NCBI GenBank assembly: GCA_002426495.1
Contig: DIQC01000068.1
Location: 22,221 to 30,027 of the forward strand
Length of the DNA: 7,807 nt
DNA from: Thermacetogenium sp. UBA5472
GTDB lineage: Bacteria; Bacillota; DSM-12270; Thermacetogeniales; Thermacetogeniaceae
Direction of reading: 5' to 3'
Part shown: piece by piece, positions 4,697-7,807 of the stretch
Numbering within the stretch: position 1 is the first letter of the stretch
Layout: every line of letters starts with the position of its first letter
Notes under the pieces: model-generated
Databases searched by the model: none
What the model saw: the letters and a program-made list of their open reading frames with translations, nothing else
Told to the model about the DNA's origin: nothing
Made by a program: the position numbers and the translations under genes

Positions 4697-6231
4697 GCAC
4701 AGAGGAGCAGGCTGTACATGGTTACAGCCTTGCTGAACAAAGAAAGGCCTGTAGTGAAAGAGCGACAGAGTTAGGGGCCGCAGAGATAATCCAGTTTGCC
4801 GATGAAGGGGTATCAGGGGCTGCACTGGACAGACCTGGGTTAACTGCTTTACGAGAGGCCGTCGATTCAGGCATGGTAAATACTGTGATTTTGAGGGATC
4901 CAGATCGCCTATCTCGCAGGCTGTCACATCAGCTTCTGCTCAGTGAAGAGTTTGAAAAAGCGGGTGTGCAGTTGGAATTTCTTGATTTTGAATGGAAAAC
5001 CACTCCTGAAGGCCGGCTCTTTTACTCTATCAAGGGTGCTATCGCCGAGTATGAGCGAGAAAAGATTCGGGAGCGTGTGACCAGGGGGAAACTGCAGAAG
5101 GCGCGCCAGGGAGGTATACCGGTCAATTTCGATGTTTATGGTTATCGATATAATCCGGCTACGGGAAAGGTATCTCTTGATGAAGAAGAGGCAGCTGTTG
5201 TTCGTAAGATGTTTCAGTGGTTTATTAGTGAAGATATCGGAATTTCCAGGATAGCCAGCCGCTTAAATGAGATGCAGATCCCCACACGCAGGCGGGCAGG
5301 TCAATGGCATCGGCAGGTTGTCAGGCAGGTTTTGGTCAACCCGGTCTTCAAAGGTGACTGGAAGTACGGAAAAAAGGATTGGCATACCGGATTATCCAGA
5401 TCGCCGGAGTCTGTGATCACCATTCCCGTTCCGGCTATTATTGATCAGACCACATGGGAAATGACACAGGATAAAATGCATTCTATTCAACGTTTTTCGT
5501 CAAAAAAAGGAAAGCATAAATATTTACTAACTGGATTGTTGACCTGCGCTGATTGTGGAAATACCATGGGAGGCTCTTATATTCGTTGGTGGGGAAAGGC
5601 AGCTCGTCGTTATACCTGTCGCCGCTCAGGGAGTGCGTCTCCGAATAAAGGCTGCTCTCCGTCCAAAGCGATTTTAGCAGATCTTTTGGAAGGGGCCATT
5701 TGGTCTCAGGTAAAGCTATTGCTCTGGGATCCGGTGGCTGTAGCCAGAGAGGTAGCTGCGAAGCTGCCCAGAAGGAGTGATTTCCAGCGGGAAGTGGAGA
5801 GCATAAATAGGCGTTTAAGCAAATTGGAAAAGGGGAAGATGGCCCTGGTAGATGCGTTGGCTATGGGGTTATTGGAGTTGGATGAGCAGACTGAGGCCAG
5901 GTTGGCGGATTTAAAACGAAGTGTAGAGAGATTGAATGACAGGAAGGGGGAGTTGGAGGCTCTACTGGCGGGTGCAGGTGATCTATCAACTGAAATGAAT
6001 GAGCTGTATGAAAGAGCTGTCAGCTTGCTCACAAGGCTCGATGAGATGGAGTTTGAGGATAAACGAGCTCTGGTCAGAGCTATGGTATCTCAAATCAATG
6101 TTGCTGGAAGACACAAAAAAGGTGAAGCAACAAAGAGCATGGAGGGGATTGCTGTCAGCGTTTATATTAAAGCCGAAGAACCTGGCCCTATCCCTGGCCA
6201 TACCAATGTTTCCCGACAGATACTGTCATGA
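4669..6231 (+). CDS. spoIVCA: Large serine recombinase (SpoIVCA-like sigK-element recombinase)
   Basis: This site-specific recombinase should excise the element to rebuild sigK. It has 520 residues. The N-terminal resolvase domain (1 to about 145) has YTRVS with catalytic Ser10 and Arg8, RDPDRLSRR with D79, R80 and R83, and the helix AIAEYEREKIRERVTRG (124-140). The recombinase domain (about 150-275) begins near YGYR. A zinc-ribbon is marked by C293, C296, C317 and C329, followed by a coiled coil (about 372-435) typical of large serine integrases. The start is TTG at 4669, eight bases after AGGGGAAGA; the frame is closed by TAG at 4627 and has no ATG. The TGA (6229-6231) lies inside the 12-bp core, so the C-terminus is the same in integrated and circular forms. 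All catalytic residues are present. The symbol is given by role and position, not by proven orthology. Confidence 0.93.
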   Translation: MRAAIYTRVSTEEQAVHGYSLAEQRKACSERATELGAAEIIQFADEGVSGAALDRPGLTALREAVDSGMVNTVILRDPDRLSRRLSHQLLLSEEFEKAGVQLEFLDFEWKTTPEGRLFYSIKGAIAEYEREKIRERVTRGKLQKARQGGIPVNFDVYGYRYNPATGKVSLDEEEAAVVRKMFQWFISEDIGISRIASRLNEMQIPTRRRAGQWHRQVVRQVLVNPVFKGDWKYGKKDWHTGLSRSPESVITIPVPAIIDQTTWEMTQDKMHSIQRFSSKKGKHKYLLTGLLTCADCGNTMGGSYIRWWGKAARRYTCRRSGSASPNKGCSPSKAILADLLEGAIWSQVKLLLWDPVAVAREVAAKLPRRSDFQREVESINRRLSKLEKGKMALVDALAMGLLELDEQTEARLADLKRSVERLNDRKGELEALLAGAGDLSTEMNELYERAVSLLTRLDEMEFEDKRALVRAMVSQINVAGRHKKGEATKSMEGIAVSVYIKAEEPGPIPGHTNVSRQILS

Positions 6232-6592
6232 GAATTTCATTTTCTATGCAGCGGGCGGCATAAGTAGCCAGTTTTGTTCCCTTATCGGTCTTATAGGTAT
6301 TGATCGCCTTGATCAACCCGATGGTGCCGATAGAAATAAGGTCATCTGTGTCCTCTCCGACGCCGTCAAATTTTTTGATAATATGGGCTACCAATCTCAG
6401 GTTGTGTTCGATGAGGATATTCCTTGCTTCCGTAGCATCTTCACTAGCTCCTTTACTCATGTGGCGCAGGTAAGTTGTTTCATCCTCTTCTGATAGCGGC
6501 CTGGGAAATGCATTATTATTTATATAACCGCCTAACAAAATAAATCCCTGAAGAAAAGTTAAAGCTGTTGCTAGAAACAGCTCAAATGTCAC
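6188..6592 (-). CDS. sigK: sigK 5' half (SpoIVCB-like; pro-sequence and sigma region 2), split by the element
   Basis: The mother-cell late sporulation sigma factor SigK begins at GTG 6592, preceded by GGAGGAG (6605-6599). An in-frame ATG at 6622 lies before the predicted transcript start and lacks a site. Residues 1-22 are a hydrophobic pro-sequence (MTFELFLATALTF...ILLGG), with cleavage expected before Y23 by analogy with B. subtilis, where SpoIVFB cuts. Then come YINNNAFPRPLS, region 2.1/2.2 (IEHNLRLVAHIIKKF, DLISIGTIGLIKAI) and region 2.3/2.4 (KLATYAARCIENEILM). Sigma coding ends at M122 (base 6227). As the DNA stands, 12 foreign codons (TVSVGKHWYGQG) and TAG at 6190-6188 follow, giving a 134-residue truncated product. 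This tail overlaps the recombinase 3' end on the other strand. Excision joins it to the half at 4088. Confidence 0.93.
   Translation of the reverse strand: MTFELFLATALTFLQGFILLGGYINNNAFPRPLSEEDETTYLRHMSKGASEDATEARNILIEHNLRLVAHIIKKFDGVGEDTDDLISIGTIGLIKAINTYKTDKGTKLATYAARCIENEILMTVSVGKHWYGQG
6227..6238. repeat. Right recombination core (attachment site at the sigK 5' half)
   Basis: CATGAGAATTTC is identical to 4433-4444. It encodes the E-I-L-M codons of sigK on the minus strand and contains the recombinase stop codon on the plus strand. Confidence 0.88.
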
Positions 6593-6624
6593 ATTGATCT
6601 CCTCCATATGTTTGTCACACATTC

Positions 6625-6652
6625 ATAATATGGCGAAGCGACTCAAATGGTG
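6625..6652 (-). promoter_or_regulatory. Putative sigma-E/sigma-K promoter of sigK
   Basis: On the minus strand, CATATTAT (6632-6625) matches the sigma-E -10 consensus CATACAMT at six of eight and also begins with the CATA shared by sigma-K promoters. A weak -35 (CACCATT, 6652-6646) lies 13 bases upstream. Transcription would start near 6618, about 26 bases before the GTG start. This fits known sigK control by sigma-E and then sigma-K. Confidence 0.45.
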
Positions 6653-6678
6653 CCTGTCTTGCCTGACAAACAATAAGA

Positions 6679-6688
6679 AACTGTTTTT
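6679..6688 (-). promoter_or_regulatory. Putative SpoIIID box upstream of sigK
   Basis: AAAAACAGTT on the minus strand fits WWRRACARNY at all ten positions, about 27 bases upstream of the predicted -35. CAAGACAGGC at 6661-6652 is a nine-of-ten match. SpoIIID is a known activator of sigK in B. subtilis. A ten-base degenerate motif occurs by chance every few kilobases, so support is modest. Confidence 0.35.
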
Positions 6689-6794
6689 GCTGACAAATTT
6701 GTTGCCTTTAATAATTAGTATATGATCTTACCTCCTGCGGCAAGAATCTTTCCACCTTTAGCTGCATTATTCACGTTAGTGAAAGCGTTGGCGG

Positions 6795-6875
6795 GTTGGA
6801 CGGGGTTAAGGTCAGCCATAGGGATCGTCCTCATGGCAGGTTGGTTAGTAGCGTTAGTTGGACGGGTTGGACGAG
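6795..6875. repeat. Short GTTGGACGRG repeats in the sigK-yqeG intergenic region
   Basis: The 6623-6995 interval has no supported gene. Besides the two promoters it holds three copies of GTTGGACGRG at 6795-6804, 6857-6866 and 6866-6875, the last two overlapping by one base, within a G-rich stretch that also contains GCGTTGGCGG and GCGTTAG. The purpose is unknown. Confidence 0.5.
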
Positions 6876-6882
6876 AGATGAA

Positions 6883-6912
6883 TTGTTAATGTTTTTGATA
6901 TTGTGGTATATT
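6883..6912 (+). promoter_or_regulatory. Sigma-A type promoter for yqeG
   Basis: TTGTTA (6883-6888) and TATATT (6907-6912) are 18 bases apart, with an extended -10 TGG directly before the -10. The leader to the ATG would be roughly 77 bases. Confidence 0.5.
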
Positions 6913-6995
6913 ATAGCTATCAATGTGGGCACCAGCCGAATTTGGGAATATTTCTCGAAAGCGGCGCTGTTCATAGTATACAAGGGGGGTTCGTA

Positions 6996-7514
6996 ATGCA
7001 GTACTTTCTTCCCTCGCAAAGATACGATTCGATTTTTGATATCCCCCTCCAAGAACTTACTGCCTCAGGGATCAAGGGTCTGATATTCGATCTGGATAAC
7101 ACCTTAACTGAATGGAATAAAGAGTTGCCCAGTGAAACTACAGCCTGGTTAAAATTTGCTAAAAATATCGGTTTTAAAATGTGTTTTGTTTCCAATAATT
7201 CCGACACCAGAGTTCGAGAAGTAGCAGATGTTGTAGAGGTCCCTTTTGTGGCCAGAGCAGGGAAGCCGCGACGCCGCAGCTTTCGCAGGGCAATGGACTT
7301 GATGCAGACAACAGCTGACACGACTGCAGTTGTCGGAGATCAGATATTTACGGATATTCTGGGAGGAAACAGACTCGGGTTGCTGACAATCTTAGTCTCT
7401 CCAATAAGCAGCAAGGAATTTCCCGGGACCCGTGTAGTAAGGTTGTTTGAGAAGATTCTCCTCAAATGGAGCTCACGAAGAGATCACGGGGACGGGAGGG
7501 AGCGACCAAGCTAG
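6996..7514 (+). CDS. yqeG: YqeG family HAD-superfamily (IIIA) phosphatase
   Basis: This is a soluble HAD hydrolase of the YqeG/Gep4 type; Gep4 in yeast dephosphorylates phosphatidylglycerophosphate, but the substrate here is not shown. The ATG at 6996 follows AAGGGGGG (6982-6989) at six bases and gives 172 residues, the same length as B. subtilis YqeG as I recall it. HAD motif I is FDLDNTL, with the nucleophile and acid/base as the D-x-D pair (about 33-35). Motif II is VSNNS, the motif III lysine is in AGKPRR, and motif IV is VGDQIFTD followed by ILGGNR. The gene is divergent from sigK across about 400 bp with its own promoter. Oddly, the last residues (RRDHGDGRERPS) are encoded by a partial copy of the dispersed GGGGACGG repeat, so the C-terminal tail may be repeat-derived. 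Confidence 0.92.
   Translation: MQYFLPSQRYDSIFDIPLQELTASGIKGLIFDLDNTLTEWNKELPSETTAWLKFAKNIGFKMCFVSNNSDTRVREVADVVEVPFVARAGKPRRRSFRRAMDLMQTTADTTAVVGDQIFTDILGGNRLGLLTILVSPISSKEFPGTRVVRLFEKILLKWSSRRDHGDGRERPS
7483..7495 (-). repeat. Half copy of the dispersed palindromic repeat inside the yqeG 3' end
   Basis: ATCACGGGGACGG is the exact reverse complement of CCGTCCCCGTGAT in the repeats at 1720-1732 and 3712-3724. The other half is not preserved downstream. Confidence 0.55.
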
Positions 7515-7670
7515 GTCGTGACACATAGTGATTTGGTGATAGAAATTATTAACTAGCTTAGGCAGTTCCTGTAATGCCATCCCCATCTTACCAGGATAAT
7601 CTACTACTATAAACACCTAGGACTGGCCTGAAGCGAGATGCTGGGATCATCCAGCTGTAGAGTCTCACGT

Positions 7671-7697
7671 TTGACATTGTTTCTTCTGATCTATATG
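7671..7697 (+). promoter_or_regulatory. Candidate promoter for the response regulator
   Basis: A perfect TTGACA (7671-7676) is followed by TATATG (7692-7697) at a short 15-base spacing. TATGTC at 7694 would give 17 but matches less well. The ribosome site begins only a few bases after the expected start. Confidence 0.4.
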
Positions 7698-7724
7698 TCT
7701 TTTTAAGGTGGGAGTGGATTTATT

Positions 7725-7807
7725 TTGGCGAGAGTGCTTGTTGTTGATGATTATGCTGATCTGAGATCAATGATCGTGACATTTCTAAATTTGTATTCTT
7801 CATTTCA
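7725..7807 (+). CDS. Response regulator receiver domain protein (N-terminal part)
   Basis: TTG at 7725 lies ten bases after a GGTGGGAG site. It opens (M)ARVLVVDDYADLRSMIVTFLNLYSSF, running off the window end. VLVVDD is strand 1 plus the acidic pair that binds Mg2+ in CheY-like receivers, and the following helix (DLRSMIVTFL) is typical. The phosphorylated aspartate, expected near residue 54, and any output domain are outside the window. It could therefore be a stand-alone Spo0F/CheY-type protein or the start of a longer regulator such as Spo0A; the sequence does not decide. Confidence 0.82.
   Translation, partial: MARVLVVDDYADLRSMIVTFLNLYSSF

Larger units (their letters stand above)
4433..6226 (+). 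mobile_element. Minimal skin-like sigK intervening element (1,794 bp)
   Basis: Deleting one core copy plus everything between removes 1,794 bp and restores sigK exactly. The element holds only the small reading frame at 4529-4696 and the large serine recombinase at 4669-6231, both on the plus strand, opposite to sigK. The recombinase therefore converges on the sigK 5' half, as I recall for spoIVCA and spoIVCB in B. subtilis. Known skin elements are prophage-like and far larger (about 48 kb in B. subtilis, about 15 kb in C. difficile). No phage, toxin or cargo genes remain here. The insertion falls in sigma region 2, after the IENEILM codons, the same part of sigK used in those species. The recombinase appears intact, so the element should be excisable. 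Confidence 0.93.

Noticed and set aside
5706..6201. Minus-strand frames of 108 and 71 aa opposite the recombinase
   Set aside because: They are antisense shadows of an intact, motif-rich recombinase reading frame.
6188..6622. ATG 6622 as the sigK start
   Set aside because: GTG 6592 has GGAGGAG correctly spaced and gives the expected pro-SigK N-terminus. The upstream codons encode the ribosome site itself (MEEI) and precede the predicted transcript start.
6796..7052. Short frames on both strands ahead of yqeG
   Set aside because: They cover the promoter and the GTTGGACG repeats, overlap the yqeG start and lack motifs or ribosome sites.
7503..7518. CGACC/GGTCG hairpin at the yqeG stop as a terminator
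   Set aside because: The stem has only five pairs and is not followed by a T-run.

Overview
The window looks like chromosomal DNA from an anaerobic, endospore-forming Firmicute of the Clostridia type. The reasons are a pro-SigK sporulation sigma factor, a DUF1540-type small cysteine protein, a YqeG phosphatase, strong Shine-Dalgarno sites and moderate G+C. The species cannot be named from this sequence.

The central feature is a split sigK gene. On the minus strand, the 5' half (start at 6592) and the 3' half (ending at 4088) are separated by DNA bounded by a 12-bp direct repeat, CATGAGAATTTC, at 4433-4444 and 6227-6238. Joining the two copies removes 1,794 bp and restores a continuous 236-aa pro-SigK reading ...CIENEILM-FLRASKK.... 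The intervening DNA is a very small skin-like (sigK intervening) element. It holds a complete large serine recombinase on the opposite strand (4669-6231, SpoIVCA type) and, overlapping its start, a 55-aa reading frame (4529-4696) that is a candidate partner or directionality factor. The predicted circle junction (attP) shows a long gap-free inverted repeat centred on a TC dinucleotide in the core. Matches to the SpoIIID consensus lie upstream of both sigK and the recombinase operon, consistent with mother-cell control.

Layout: 1-37, proline/acid-rich tail of an upstream gene, then a terminator (62-103). 104-348, a possible 24-codon peptide gene followed by a strong hairpin, then a sigma-A-type promoter. 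379-1440, mltG (lytic transglycosylase) with terminator. 1441-1797, no gene, but an array of degenerate palindromic repeats. 1798-3480, a class B penicillin-binding protein with terminator. 3511-3729, more of the same repeat family, including a 45-bp near-identical copy of the one before the PBP gene. 3730-3981 (minus), DUF1540-like protein. 4088-6592 (minus), split sigK and its element. 6593-6995, intergenic region between divergent sigK and yqeG with a promoter for each. 6996-7514, yqeG. 7725 to the end, start of a response regulator.

The genes fit a cell-envelope and sporulation theme. MltG and the PBP act on peptidoglycan. SigK runs late mother-cell transcription and would become available only after the recombinase rearranges the mother-cell chromosome and the pro-sequence is then removed.
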